From contig JAUKTV010000001.1 of NCBI GenBank assembly GCA_030549205.1, forward strand, positions 3,162,001-3,226,000: a stretch of DNA of 64,000 nt, written 5' to 3'. The stretch's first letter is position 1. Every line of letters starts with the position of its first letter. The translations under genes were made by a program, and so were the position numbers. This document shows positions 1 through 10,892 of this stretch, piece after piece. Under the pieces are notes generated by a model. The model was not told the DNA's origin, made no database searches, and saw only the letters and a list, made by a program, of their open reading frames with translations. Source of the DNA: Apiosordaria backusii (lineage: Eukaryota; Ascomycota; Sordariomycetes; Sordariales; Lasiosphaeriaceae).

Positions 1-2065
1 CTAGATGTTGAAATGGAACCATTTTAATAGGGATGGCGGCTCAGCAGAATTTGATGATCTACACTAGGCAGGAGTTGGAGGGTGGATAAAAATAAATTAT
101 CTGGGATAGATTTTATGGATAACTGGGATCGATCGATCTGATATTGATGTGCAGATATTTATACGGAGAACGTCTCATTTTTTGTGATGAAGCCAAGAGT
201 TTGGGAAGATGAGGGGGAGGGGGGTGATGTGGCTGCTTTCAACGCTCTTGGCGCGTCCGGTCTTCTTGCATGGTTGTGACTGATCTCGCAGCATGCGTTT
301 CTTGAACCGGTTTCTTCAGGGTACACCAAGCTAGAGAAAATAGGAGGGTGCTGGTCTTGGGGCTAGAGAGGGAAATACTTGGCATCTCTATAATGAAGAT
401 ATCATCACAGCAAGAGGTGGCATCCTTCTCTGGGACTTGTAGTACAGTAATACCTTCGGGCTGGCGTGTCTAAGTGATGGGTGTGGTCCAGAACAGGCAA
501 TACGTCATTATACATGCAGTGTCGTGCATCTGCCGCCTTGCGTTTTGGCATTGATAGGGGAATTTGCGATAGCCGCGCTTTCTTCTACTTGGGCTCTCCC
601 CGACTCCCCGACTCCAGTTACTTTTGTCAGACCCCACCCGAACCTGAGACTTTTGGGGGAGAGGGGGGAAGTTTGGCAAATATTGAAACTTTCTTTTACT
701 TACCGGTTTTGGTAAATTAATCGACTGCGGCGAAGGTTCACACGGACGAGAAGATCCGGTTGACGGCAACAGCCACAGAGCCCACAGGAATCGCACATCC
801 CGACGCTAGTCTCAGGCTGGTGTAGCCCTGAGCTGGCAAGGAAGGCTAGGCTCATCAATATCGACACTAAACCATCTTTATTATCGTTGGGACTGGGGAT
901 TCGCAGGTCACCAGGCACCTCTCTGTCACTCTGCCTGCCGAGGATCGGTGCGCGGGGGACATTTTCCAGTGGTGTGGTGCAGCGGGGGGTGTTGCAGCTT
1001 GCAGTGCCCTGGTTGCATGCGGTAGGTTTCGCGGTGCCGTGATCCGCTCTCAACGCGCTTTCCTTGGTCCCCTTTCCGCTGCAGCTCAGAGCTTTTTCCG
1101 ATTTCATCTTTACAATTGACTTTGGAGTTTTGAGCTATCTGATTTTTGTTGTCGCACGGGACGAGGTATCGGCACGGTCTTTGACTTGTCGCACGGAACG
1201 AGCAAAACACCATCTCGATCAAAAGATTATGGCGACCAGCGAACCTGTTGCTGCTTTCTGACACATCGCCACACGTCCAGCAGTGATCTTTGGGGCTCGC
1301 CGCACTCACTTTGAACCTATTCGATAAGACAAAACTGGAGGATTTTTGGGTGGAACTCAGTGAGGGAATGGGCCCCTGAGTAGTGTCACTGCTGGGAGAG
1401 ACGAAAGCAGGAGCAGGTTCGGACCTTCTGGTCTGCTCGTTAGGGTGCTCGTCGTGATACTGGAGAAGACGAAGGCCAGGGCATGAGACACACAGGACCA
1501 GCCCAGACAACGCTACCCACCGCGCGTGGATCACCAAGACCGAACTCGATCGACATTGCCAGCCCATTTGCGCTTTCCCATTTTTTTGCTTGGCCCCATA
1601 TCAGACGATTTGAGCTGAACGTTGTGGAGCTCTTGTAACTTTTGGGGTTGCTTCTTTTCGAGCTAGCCAAGGCACCTCCTCCAGCGCGGTTGCTCCGTCC
1701 ATTGACCAAACAACCAGCCGCATGACAAAAAGGTCTTGGGTCGGTATCACTATCTTCAGCCCCGTCCGCGGTCAACTGTGCTTTCCTAGGCTCGTGGCGC
1801 GTTTATACTTTGGCCTTGCTCTGACGTTTCTGCAACATCCGGTCTATCTATGCGCTTTTGCTCGTCAGCATAAGGAAAACACAGCATCCGACATTGCGGC
1901 TTGCTTCGATCGTTGGCCTCGGCTTTCTCTCGTTTATACACGAGCATCACTATTTGATTGTAGCCTGCTGTTCAGACATCCTCCCTGAATAATCCGCTCT
2001 TTGGCTATACACGATCCCACATACGAACACGAACACCCACACGTTGCTCCGGAAAGAGGTCGACT
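1..2065. other. Intergenic DNA left of first gene
   Basis: No gene can be supported here. Several overlapping open frames of 60-210 codons occur on both strands, but none has a recognisable domain, plausible splice structure or consistent codon use. The last few hundred bases before 2066 are presumably the promoter and leader of the following gene. Confidence 0.5.
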
Positions 2066-3106
2066 ATGGATCGCTCTGGGGAATTCTCCTTCGGGAGCTC
2101 GACGACACCTCACCGTCCCACGCCCCCGCTGGCCCTCTCCGAATTCATAGCCCGGGCGACACCATATTCGGACGACTACACCTACATATACGATGCGCCC
2201 ACGTCCAGCCCAGAGATGGTGAAGGCTGGGTTTACAAATCAGGAACAAAGATCGCTGGGAAGCCAGGTTTTTCAGATTCAGACAGACCAACAAGATGGTG
2301 CCTGCGATAGCCCCATCGACTCTACAACACGCACAGCCCCAACAGCGAAAAGTGCCCCGGCGCAGACCCAGGAGCAACGCAGCTTGCCTCCCAGCCCACC
2401 AGAAGTCAGCAACTCTGACTGGCTTTCTACCCGGCAACAACTCCTTCCTAGCCGAAATCAAGGAAAGAAGGCAGACTGGATCCGAGGGTGGAGCGAAGGC
2501 GTTGGTATGGCTGAAACGTACTGCGTATGCTCAGAGATCATGGACGGAGCCAGTGCTGAAAGAGGCAGGAAAAAGGAGGCTACTGATGGGAGCAAAGGCA
2601 AAGTACGAAGACCTGGTTCGGTAGCTAAGGGGGATGCGAGACTGGAGGTGGAGGATTTGTGTCGGAACTGCAGCAGGCCACCGTCCCCTCCGCCAGAAGA
2701 AGATGGCAGCACACGGGCTGGCAGCGAAAGCGGCAAAATACGACCAGGGCTGGGCTTCGGCAGGAAGGTTACCGACCTCTTGCGGCGCGTCAAGCCGAAT
2801 CGGATGAGCAGTGCGCATAAGAGGGACGCCGAGATTCGGGAGTTGACTAGGCCAAACAGCCAGCCAAAGTGGCTGTCGAATCAAAGGCTGGTGTCGACAC
2901 CTACTACACCGCGGCCTGCGCAGAAATCACTTAGCATGGATATTTTCCCCGGGCGCCGTCCTACCACTCAGGCGGCTATTGCGCCATCATCCGATTCGAG
3001 TCTGACAGACTCGTCTGCCCCTCCGCGTCCTGCGCCAGGAAAGATGTCCTCTCGTTTACAACGGGCAGCGGCGCTGCTGCAACGCTCATCGAGACCCAAT
3101 GAATAG
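2066..3106 (+). CDS. Uncharacterised Ser/Pro-rich basic protein; middle exon uncertain
   Basis: I do not recognise this protein. An uninterrupted frame of 346 codons starts at the ATG at 2066. The first part is Ser/Thr/Pro-rich with an aromatic-acidic patch near residues 35-45. The C-terminal third is basic and low in complexity, with a short helical segment near residues 230-260. The middle is doubtful: from about 2452 to 2636 the +1 frame encodes a much more natural Ala/Lys/Arg/Leu-rich helical stretch. The terminal segment could be rejoined by an intron with donor near 2637 and acceptor CTGCAG near 2689. A two- or three-exon model switching to that frame is therefore a serious alternative to the single-exon one. 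There is no signal peptide or transmembrane segment. It is probably nuclear or cytosolic and largely disordered; function unknown. Confidence 0.55.
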   Translation: MDRSGEFSFGSSTTPHRPTPPLALSEFIARATPYSDDYTYIYDAPTSSPEMVKAGFTNQEQRSLGSQVFQIQTDQQDGACDSPIDSTTRTAPTAKSAPAQTQEQRSLPPSPPEVSNSDWLSTRQQLLPSRNQGKKADWIRGWSEGVGMAETYCVCSEIMDGASAERGRKKEATDGSKGKVRRPGSVAKGDARLEVEDLCRNCSRPPSPPPEEDGSTRAGSESGKIRPGLGFGRKVTDLLRRVKPNRMSSAHKRDAEIRELTRPNSQPKWLSNQRLVSTPTTPRPAQKSLSMDIFPGRRPTTQAAIAPSSDSSLTDSSAPPRPAPGKMSSRLQRAAALLQRSSRPNE

Positions 3107-3229
3107 GTATCATGGATGAGGAATCTCTACGACTCGTCGAAGGAATTATGTCTGCGGTTTTGCGATTAGGTGTTGAATGTTGTCGACAAGGCTGGGAATT
3201 TTGTTCTGACTGGCTGTCAAAGACAGCAA

Positions 3230-3771
3230 ATGTATAATGACGAAGGGTGTGATCCCTTGTTGTATTCTTCCTGTGGGGAATACCAGCCTTGGGATCCGGG
3301 GTGGGATGAGACAGGCCGCTTGAAAAAGATGGGATGTACACCACGACGACGACCATCCGCCAGACCATTATTACCGCTACATAATTTTACAAGTGGTACC
3401 TTCGGAACTATTCCGGCCACATCATCATCTACATACCCTTACCCTCCGTATAGTAAAGAAAGGAGGGAGGATAATACTATTAATCAATACCCCGGCAACA
3501 TTGACCCTACTCGTCGTTGCGCCGCCGAACAAACTCGACAAAACCGAGGAAGCTACCGCGGAATTCACTATTTTGCGGCTTCAAACACAAACCCGAACTT
3601 GGCAGAGAAGAGGCAGCAGCAGTATCAGTACCCAAATCCAGCTCTAGACTGGGAGACGATCTTTCGCGGTCCGGTGGGTAATCAGTATCAACAACCACCG
3701 CCACGCCAGCATCATCGACCTCGATTTCGGATTCAGCACCAGCGTGGCTGTTGTGACTATTGCAACGGTGG

Positions 3772-3803
<32 letters not shown>

Positions 3804-3958
3804 GCTACATTCCCCCGTTCCTGTCAGAATATTATTCCGGTGTTGATTACAGTGTCGTCGAGGATGTGGATGTGAGGATTGATCTCCCGCCTATGCAAAC
3901 GGACTGGGACTGGATCGATTGGGAGAGGGATATTGCTGAGTGGCCTTTGCCGAGGTGA
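3230..3958 (+). CDS. Doubtful hypothetical ORF with poly-Asp run
   Basis: This open frame runs in the same frame as the preceding gene but is separated from it by stop codons at 3104 and 3167. The first ATG is at 3230, giving 242 residues. It is rich in Tyr, Pro, Gln, Arg and Asp. A run of ten Asp comes from the (GAT)10 tract at 3773-3802, followed by an acidic, Trp-containing C-terminus. No domain is recognised. It could be a small Asp/Gln-rich gene, a missed 3' exon of the upstream gene, or an open stretch in its 3' UTR. Only the length of the frame and the plausible composition of the second half support it. Confidence 0.3.
3773..3802 (+). repeat. (GAT)10 microsatellite
   Basis: Ten uninterrupted GAT units, read as ten Asp residues in the doubtful ORF at 3230-3958. 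Such trinucleotide runs vary in length between strains. Confidence 0.95.
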
Positions 3959-3968
3959 AGGTGAAGTT

Positions 3969-3999
<31 letters not shown>

Positions 4000-5473
4000 A
4001 TATATGTTGTTGCGATATGTGGGATAGCGAAAGCACCCTGATGAGTGAGCAGAGCGATTGGGGCCGGTGGTATTTGTTTGTTTTGGTGCGTTTGTGTATA
4101 TAACCCTGTTGAATCATGCAAAGACAGTGGCGAGAACATATCATCAGTTGGCGGAAAGGGGGGAAAGCAGATGGAGTTGGAATTAGCATGTTTGAGACCA
4201 CGGACGGTCTAGCATTACACGGAGCGAGAAAGAGTTTTTTTGGTATTGAGGCTCATTGGAGGCGCATCTAGTATATTAGTCGGTTTTGGCTGGTTTAGAT
4301 TTTTTTATATAAGCAAAGAGCGATAGTTTTGTTTTTTGGGGAGGTATATGGATAGGACAGCGATAAGCAAAGCGGAAAGCGGAAAGGGGGATATGATGAC
4401 AATACCTTAGGGGGCGGGATGGGCAGGCAGTAAAAAAGCGAATGGAGCCCTAAAGCTGTGAAGCTGTGAAAACGGATTAATAATATTATATTTGAATATT
4501 ACCTTAGCTGGGCAAACACACACTTCAGGCTATTTGTCAACTTGGATCCCTATCTTGATCTCTTTTTTGATGTGGTGATTTATGCCTAGGTATGTATGTA
4601 TCAACGCGCATGATTAAAGCAAGTCTAGCGTTTGACAACACTTTGTACGGGACCTCGTTCACTCCATAGCCCATGGCCATGTTACAAGAAGTTAGCATAA
4701 ACGAGTTTTTGTAACATGGTCTTTTTGATTTTGCTGTCTTTCTGTTGGTGTCAGGGGGATAAGGGGGGAAAGGGAGGCGAGAACGTGTGGGTGGCACATG
4801 AATACGAGGGTTGTTGATGTGAGTGTGATAGTGCTGATGGGAATAATAAGTCTTGGAATACAAAGTAACCAGAATCTCTGCCTTCTTCCTCTCCTTCCAT
4901 ACCGGCCTTGTTCCTGTATCACTCAACTAAACGAGAAAGGGAACTGGCAACTGAAGGAAAGGATACATCAAAGTTTCGTCGAATGGAACACTGTGGGAGT
5001 AAACAGGTACTTTGGCTTAAATGGATTTCATTTCCTCGCCAGATAGAACGACGAGCGACTTCGATGGATGGGCTTGGCCTTCTTCATCCCTCGTCAAAAA
5101 ACTGGAGATTTGAACGGACACAACTCCGAACCAAGGGAAGCAAGCAAAGTTGTAAAAAAGGAGACTCAAAACAAAAAAACAGAGGTAATAAGACGAAAAG
5201 TACCATGCCCTGCATTTTCAGTTCCCCCTAACATCAACCAACTCCCTTGCGCAGTCCCGCCCTTGCATGAAGCGCTAGTGCTATTGCTATCGCATATCAC
5301 TGCGCCCACCCAACCGGCACGGCCAGATGATAAAGTCCGGTCTCCGGTAACAAAAGGTCTAATATTGACCCACAACGCCCCCGATTACAGCTTATCAAGC
5401 CACCAAAACGAGGCGCGGGGTCCCGAGAGAGCCTTCTCGGAATGTATCGACGATCCCGTCATGAACGAGCCGC
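3959..5473. other. Intergenic spacer before 14-3-3 gene
   Basis: The spacer is AT-rich with a TG microsatellite at its left edge. No supported gene is seen. The right part is expected to be the 3' UTR of the minus-strand 14-3-3 gene. Confidence 0.5.
3969..3994 (+). repeat. (TG)13 microsatellite
   Basis: Thirteen uninterrupted TG units lie just after the stop codon of the doubtful ORF, in the spacer before the 14-3-3 gene. Confidence 0.95.
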
Positions 5474-6647
5474 TTAGTTCTCGGGTGCGGGCTCAGCAGC
5501 CTTCTCCTCAGCGGGCTTCTCCTCAGTCTTCTCCTCCTTGGGGGCCTCGGAAGCCTCAGGCTCGCCGTTATCGGACGAGGTCCAGAGGGTAAGGTTATCC
5601 CTGAGAAGCTGCATGATAAGGGTGCTGTCGCGGTACGACTCCTCGGAAAGAGAGTCAAGCTCGGCAATAGCATCATCAAAAGCCTGCTTGGCGAGGTGGC
5701 AAGCACGGTCGGGGGAGTTGAGGATCTCGTAGTAGAAAACGGAGAAGTTGAGAGCCAGACCCAGACGAATGGGGTGGGTGGGGGTCAACTCGGTCTGAGC
5801 GACATCGGTGGCGCTCTACAAAAGTACGAAAAAAACATCACATTAGCAATTGAGGGGTAATTTTCAAAAGCAACAAACAAGATCTTACCTTGTAGGCCTC
5901 GTGGGCAGCAGTGGCGGCACCCTTGCGCTTCTCACCGGAGGCGAACTCAGCGAGGTAACGGTGGTAGTCACCCTTCCTATAAGCCCAACAGTCAGTGATC
6001 TACATTCAAAAAGGGGCATGCAAATGTTAAATGCGGAGCACAACGTACATCTTGTGGTAGAAGACCTTAGACTCGCCAGAGGCGGCGTTGGGAATAAGGG
6101 CCTCATCAAGGACATCAAGAACATCCTGGCAGACCTTCTCGAGCTCGCTCTCGATCTTGGCACGGTACTCGCGAATGGTAGGAACGTGCTTGTCAGAGCC
6201 CTTGGACTCCTCCTTCTGCTCGATCGAGGAGATGATGCGCCAGCTGGCGCGGCGTGTGCCAACGACGTTCTTGTAGGCGACGGAAAGGAGGTTGCGCTCA
6301 TCGACGGTAAGCTCACCACCCAGCTTGGCGACCTCCTTCATGTACCCGACCATCTCATCGTAACGCTCAGCCTGCTCGCAGAGGCGGGCGAGGAAGGTCT
6401 TGCTGCAATTTTTACACTCGGTTAGTTCTCGCTGTAGGCAACGGCGGGGTCACAACTGTGGCGGCCACAGCTCCAGTACTGAAGCAGACGCACCTTTCAC
6501 GCTACATATCGAGAATAGACGTTAGCAAACACTCTTGTAGGTGGGAAAATGTATGGCAGATGGTGAACAAAGGTGCTATCACGAAAGCCCAAAGCCAGGC
6601 GTCGGGGAGAGGAAATGAGCGGGCTTTAGACGTACCTCGTTCGCCAT
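5474..6647 (-). CDS. bmh1: 14-3-3 family phosphoserine-binding protein
   Basis: A 14-3-3 dimeric adaptor that binds phosphorylated Ser/Thr motifs in signalling, cell-cycle and metabolic proteins. Five coding exons are inferred: 6636-6647 (ATG plus three codons), an 8-nt microexon 6494-6501, 6049-6402, 5889-5976 and 5474-5815. Spliced together they give the family N-terminus MANERESKTFLARLC, the helix around RNLLSVAYKN, the RRASWRIISSIEQKE segment, GDYHRYLAEFA, and the C-terminal signature STLIMQLLRDNLTLWTS. An acidic Glu/Ala/Pro tail ends in EN. All joins keep frame; the introns begin GTACGT, GTGCGT, GTACGT and GTAAGA. Length, about 265 residues, fits the family. The start was chosen because only this ATG reaches the conserved N-terminus through the microexon. 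Identity is very secure. Confidence 0.96.
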
Positions 6648-8925
6648 TTTGATTATATGTGTGTGAGTGAGTGCGCAGGTGTCGAGAGCCGAGGAGGATT
6701 CCGAAAGGGAAACGTATGAACAGAAAGATCGCGTGGAAAAGTCGCCGGAAGATGGGGCTTTGTTTTGGTGTTTTTGCGAAGTGGTGAGGTCGGAAGCAGG
6801 TTCAAGTGCTGGAGCCAAAGGGACTTTCGGGGAGAGGTCAAATCGGTCTCCCCCTCTCTTGGGGCTAACGAAGCGCAGCCTGGGGGTCCTGTTTTTTTCG
6901 GGGGCGGCGGTCGAATGAAACCGCCTGCAAAGCGTTTACACGTGACATTCAATACCACCTTATTTCCCACGGAATTGGGAGTCCCACCTTAACAGAGACA
7001 AGCACAAGCAAACCCTCGCCCAAGGCCTCCCGACCCCACTATCTGGATCACCTCTCTGTTTGTTGGCCGCTGCCACTGCCCAGTGCTTGAAAATAGCCCT
7101 TCGATCCGCCAGCTTCGGCATTTGGGCACTCGGAATATAAATCGAAACATCCGAGGTCTTGCATTCTCTGTATAAAGGATGAGATGGCAGCCATCACCTG
7201 TCTTCTTGGTCCCCAGACTTGTGCAGCAACAGGTCCTGAAATCGCCATTCATCTCAATGGAGTCATCGTTCCCCACCTTTGGCCGCCTGAATTCCTTTTT
7301 CCCTGGATCAGACAATCACAGCTCCCAGGCACACAGGCAATGTCTTGGATCTACACTAATAAGTAGGGCCCCGGTAACTGGACTGGGCCGGCAGCTTCCC
7401 GCCATCCATGCATCATCATCGTCAACCCGATGGCCCTTCATTCGTCCCTATCATCGGAGGTTGAGAAACGGCGGGCATGGCATGCTGGTGAGGGGCAAGC
7501 CGCAGGACGTCACGCAACCAAAGAGACGTGCATACAAAAACTGCTTGACTCAGAGCCCCTCCATCCGATCGGCAGCAGCGTTTTATTCCCTTATCACTGC
7601 CCACTGCCCACTGCCCGCGCGCGTCCTCGTGGCACCCAGTCCTCGTGCCGAAAACCAAACTTTGGCTCAGCCGTCCATTCCTCTTTGAGCCGCCGGTAGT
7701 CACGAGGCAAAGCCTTCCCTTCCCCTTGGCTTCAAGCCTTGGTGGACAAAGTGGGATGTGAGGGGTTCAATGAGGTGTGGTCACACAGAGAGCGACATTC
7801 TGCCTTCCTCATCATCACGAGCAGCTTCAACCACTCATCAAGAAGCTCCCACTCTCATAAAGCTGATTTCCGCTCTTGGTCAAATCAAATCATTCAAGAG
7901 AATCCAGTGTGGGGCTCAACGAACAACTCACCACGGGCAACCCACAGGGGGAATCATGGAAGCGGCTAGAAGAACCACATCACATTTAGCCCAACTCATG
8001 GCACGCGGTCAGTGCATCATCCAATCCCTTCGATTCCATCCAATCCAGAGTGAAGAGAAGCCTCTATGCGGGATGCGATGTATGCACACAGCCTTGGACG
8101 ACCACCACGATAGACCTAGGCCACAACAACAAAGAGGCAGTCGTGGTTCTAAGTTTATTATGCTCATGCCGGTGTTTATTATTTCCCGGTTTGGCGTTTT
8201 GTCGCGGCAACAATGCTTTAAAAGCGTAGCGTAGGGCTTATTTACCGTGACAGTGACAGCGGCATCCGCCTATGAGCTTGTTCATCAGCCGAACCAATCA
8301 CTGATGAGAGGGTTGAGGCCCGGTTGCAGTTGGTGGTGATAAACAGTCACGCGACTGGTTTGGACTGCGCAGTAGAATGAAACCACAAAAGATGTTCAGT
8401 GAAATCCATATTTTCAAATGAGGATATTCATCGTATATCCACTCATACTTGATCAGCTCGCCTCGTCCAAACTCCTCAGGAGAAACATCAACGCCGGTCT
8501 CTACATCTGGTGATCACATTGTTCAGCATATGCTCAACTCTAGTGAGATGCCAACATCTACGTTCTCACCAAACAAATAAAACTCGATACCTGAATGCCA
8601 TAGCAGCTAGTCATGACCATCACTGTCTGTTTCGTATCAAAACACTATCTAGGAGATACTGGTGCTGATTGATGGCATGCTGGCTACAGCTCAGGGTTAA
8701 GTTAGACAGATAACACCGAGTATTTTGGAGCTGTCATGTTGAGGACACAAGCATGTTACGCTGAAATCACTGTAAAGATGAAACTGTGAAACCCATCCCA
8801 TCACAATATTGACCAAGTGTCTCATCTAGAAGCACGCAATGCACCTCGCGAAGAGATACCAGTGCTGTAGATATCGACATAGTTGTATTGCAAAAGTACG
8901 CTTGATATGAGCCTTCCCAAAGCCA
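6648..8925. other. 14-3-3 upstream region and gene-free DNA
   Basis: The first few hundred bases upstream of the 14-3-3 ATG must hold its promoter and leader. The rest has overlapping ORFs on both strands with random-looking composition and no recognisable gene. Confidence 0.45.
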
Positions 8926-8933
8926 TTAATATA
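8926..8933. repeat. Left target-site duplication TTAATATA
   Basis: Eight-base direct repeat immediately left of the inverted-repeat element. It is identical to 9515-9522. Confidence 0.85.
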
Positions 8934-9514
8934 GAGCAATACTTCTGGGACCCCCCATTTCCACTTGCCAGACCCCCCGCCCACTTTTTTCCCATACAAA
9001 TCCCTAACCCTGGCATTTTTTTTTTTCGCATCACAGTTGAATACGCTGCAATACAGCTTTTTGCTGTCAAACCCACCTTTGTGACCACCACCGTTGTAAG
9101 CCTTCGCTTTCCCACGGCTCCCACGGCTCCCAGGCTCCCACGGCTACGGCCAAGCCCAGTTCAACGCCCAGTTCAACGCCCGCTTCCACATTGACCAGAA
9201 CACGTGGAGGGCGTGTGAGCAAGCCCAGTGCCAGGGCCCGGCAGGCAATGGAGGGTGACGTGTAAAATGGCCAGTTCGTTAGTTCGGTAGCGTGAAAATT
9301 GATATTGTATTCTGAGGATCGTGATGGCTTCATTTTTGACGACGGCGAGGTTGTTTGACGGCAGTGAGGTGGGCAATTGCATGACGGTGGAAATGTTGCA
9401 CGGGACGCAAATGTGGTAATTTACCGGCTAAATTACAGTTTTTGTGTCTAAGGTGTAATATTGTGGGTCGGGGGGTCTGAGAAGTGGAAATGGGGGGTCC
9501 CAAAAGTATTGCTC
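8934..9514. mobile_element. Non-autonomous hAT-like miniature transposon (MITE), 581 bp
   Basis: The left end begins GAGCAATACTTCTGGGACC and the right end is its inverse with few differences (reverse complement starts GAGCAATACTTTTGGGACC). The similarity continues inward for about 50 bp on each side: 8934-8984 against 9464-9514, including a run reading CCCCCCATTTCCACTT in both arms. The element is flanked by a perfect 8-bp duplication TTAATATA (8926-8933 and 9515-9522). There is no transposase frame inside. The interior holds a poly-T tract, short tandem copies of GGCTCCCAC (9118-9145) and a doubled AGTTCAACGCCC. An 8-bp duplication is characteristic of the hAT superfamily. The assignment is by duplication length and structure, not by a known family match. 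The well-matched ends suggest a fairly recent insertion. Confidence 0.85.
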
Positions 9515-9522
9515 TTAATATA
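9515..9522. repeat. Right target-site duplication TTAATATA
   Basis: Eight-base copy matching 8926-8933, directly abutting the right inverted repeat. Confidence 0.85.
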
Positions 9523-9623
9523 TTTTTCTTCATCATGAACTCCAAACCAAACCAGCAATGCTTAATCCCAAACTCAGTGAACGCCAGAATGCCTAATCCA
9601 ATATCGTGACTCCTGTTTCCATA

Positions 9624-10892
9624 TCACAAATCCCTCATCTCATCATCACCTTCCGAAACATTATACCTCCCCCTCCCCCAATCAATAGGATCACCTCCAG
9701 GCACACACAACCCCAGCCTCCAAAAGTAATCCCTATGCGCAAACAACAACTGCCACAACTTAAACCTCGTCGGCCATCCCGCCTCCCTCTCCCACAGCTC
9801 ATCATCCTCCTGCCCCCTCAACTCCCTCACAATCTCCCCAAACCACCCTCCCTTTTCATCCTCCTCCCCCCCATCCTCCCCATTCAAACAACCTCTATCC
9901 CTATCCCCCTCACAAACCCTCAAGTCTTTAATACTAGGCGGTAAATCCCCCTTGGTAATAAAAACCTCCCCCGCATGGCTCCTAAACCCCCACTCCCTCA
10001 ACGGCAGCAACGGCACCGGATCCCCCCTATGCGTCACCCTCCTATACTCCCTTTCCTCCCCATTCGTCGTGTTGTCATCCCTCAACCCAAAAACCTCATC
10101 AACAAACTCCACCAACCCCTTATTCCCCACCATCGGCTCCCCAAACGTCGTCACTTTTGTCTCCGCCCACCCCAACCCAGCCCTCATCTCCAACCCAGCC
10201 AGCATCGCCACCGCCCCTCCCAAGCTATGCCCAACCAGCTGCACCCCATAATCCGGGTGTTTCCTCCTCGCTTTTTCTACCATGGGGAGTACCACCTCCC
10301 TCGCCGCCTTCCAAGAAGCCATAAACCCCATGTGCACAGTACAATTCTTGCACTTTGGCCCTTTTTTCCCTCTCCTATCATCCCTCTCATCATCGCCAGG
10401 GTCAGCAGGATAAGGAACATACTCCTGCGGCACGGTGCTCAAGTCGACAATCGTGTTTGCCAAGCTATACGTCCCGCGAAACGCAACGACAATATTCCCC
10501 TTTCCCTTCCCTTTCCCTTTCCCCTCCCCGGGTGACGGTGATGATGACGGTGGTGGGTGGTCAAAAGCCACATACCCACAGCTATCCTCCATGCTCAGAA
10601 ACCCCGTGTTCCAGCTCTTGATCAGCTCCAGCCTCCCCGAGATATCGCCATCATTACACCGGCTTGAACAGCTAAATGGCGGGGAGAGGCCGCCTGTCCC
10701 TGGGGTGCCGACGCAGTAGGATATGTCTACCAGGCGGGAGAGGCGCTCGAGGGAGGAGAAGAAAGCAGGGGAGACTCCATCTTTCGAGGTGGAGATGGAT
10801 ATTGGTGGTGGTATAGGAAGAGGGTTCGCTTGGGCGGTGGTGAGGAATGGCAGGAGGAGGAGGGTGAGAGGTGGTGGTATTAATGGCTTCAT
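9624..10892 (-). CDS. Secreted class-3 (alpha/beta-hydrolase) lipase
   Basis: Single-exon gene for a 422-residue extracellular triacylglycerol lipase/feruloyl-esterase-like hydrolase. The first in-frame ATG (10892) opens a clear signal peptide, MKPLIPPPLTLLLLPFLTTA. The catalytic set is visible: GHSLGG with nucleophile Ser223, an Asp in THRGDPVPLLP (Asp291), and His386 in LLFAHRDYFW. The oxyanion-region motif VVAFRGT, the GEPMVGN loop and several Cys for disulphides also fit. Two low-complexity acidic/basic insertions are present: a Gly-Lys repeat near residues 123-132, encoded by a CCCTTT-type pyrimidine tract, and a Glu/Asp/Gly loop near 338-350. These make it longer than typical 300-350-residue family members. 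It probably acts on lipids or esters outside the cell. Confidence 0.92.
   Translation of the reverse strand: MKPLIPPPLTLLLLPFLTTAQANPLPIPPPISISTSKDGVSPAFFSSLERLSRLVDISYCVGTPGTGGLSPPFSCSSRCNDGDISGRLELIKSWNTGFLSMEDSCGYVAFDHPPPSSSPSPGEGKGKGKGKGNIVVAFRGTYSLANTIVDLSTVPQEYVPYPADPGDDERDDRRGKKGPKCKNCTVHMGFMASWKAAREVVLPMVEKARRKHPDYGVQLVGHSLGGAVAMLAGLEMRAGLGWAETKVTTFGEPMVGNKGLVEFVDEVFGLRDDNTTNGEEREYRRVTHRGDPVPLLPLREWGFRSHAGEVFITKGDLPPSIKDLRVCEGDRDRGCLNGEDGGEEDEKGGWFGEIVRELRGQEDDELWEREAGWPTRFKLWQLLFAHRDYFWRLGLCVPGGDPIDWGRGRYNVSEGDDEMRDL

Noticed and set aside
7179..7688. 169-codon plus-strand frame in the 14-3-3 upstream region
   Set aside because: No domain, splice support or codon bias. The sequence looks random.
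8926..9518. piggyBac-type TTAA duplication for the inverted-repeat element
   Set aside because: A TTAA duplication would leave four extra unmatched bases on the left end. The 8-bp TTAATATA gives flush, matching termini.
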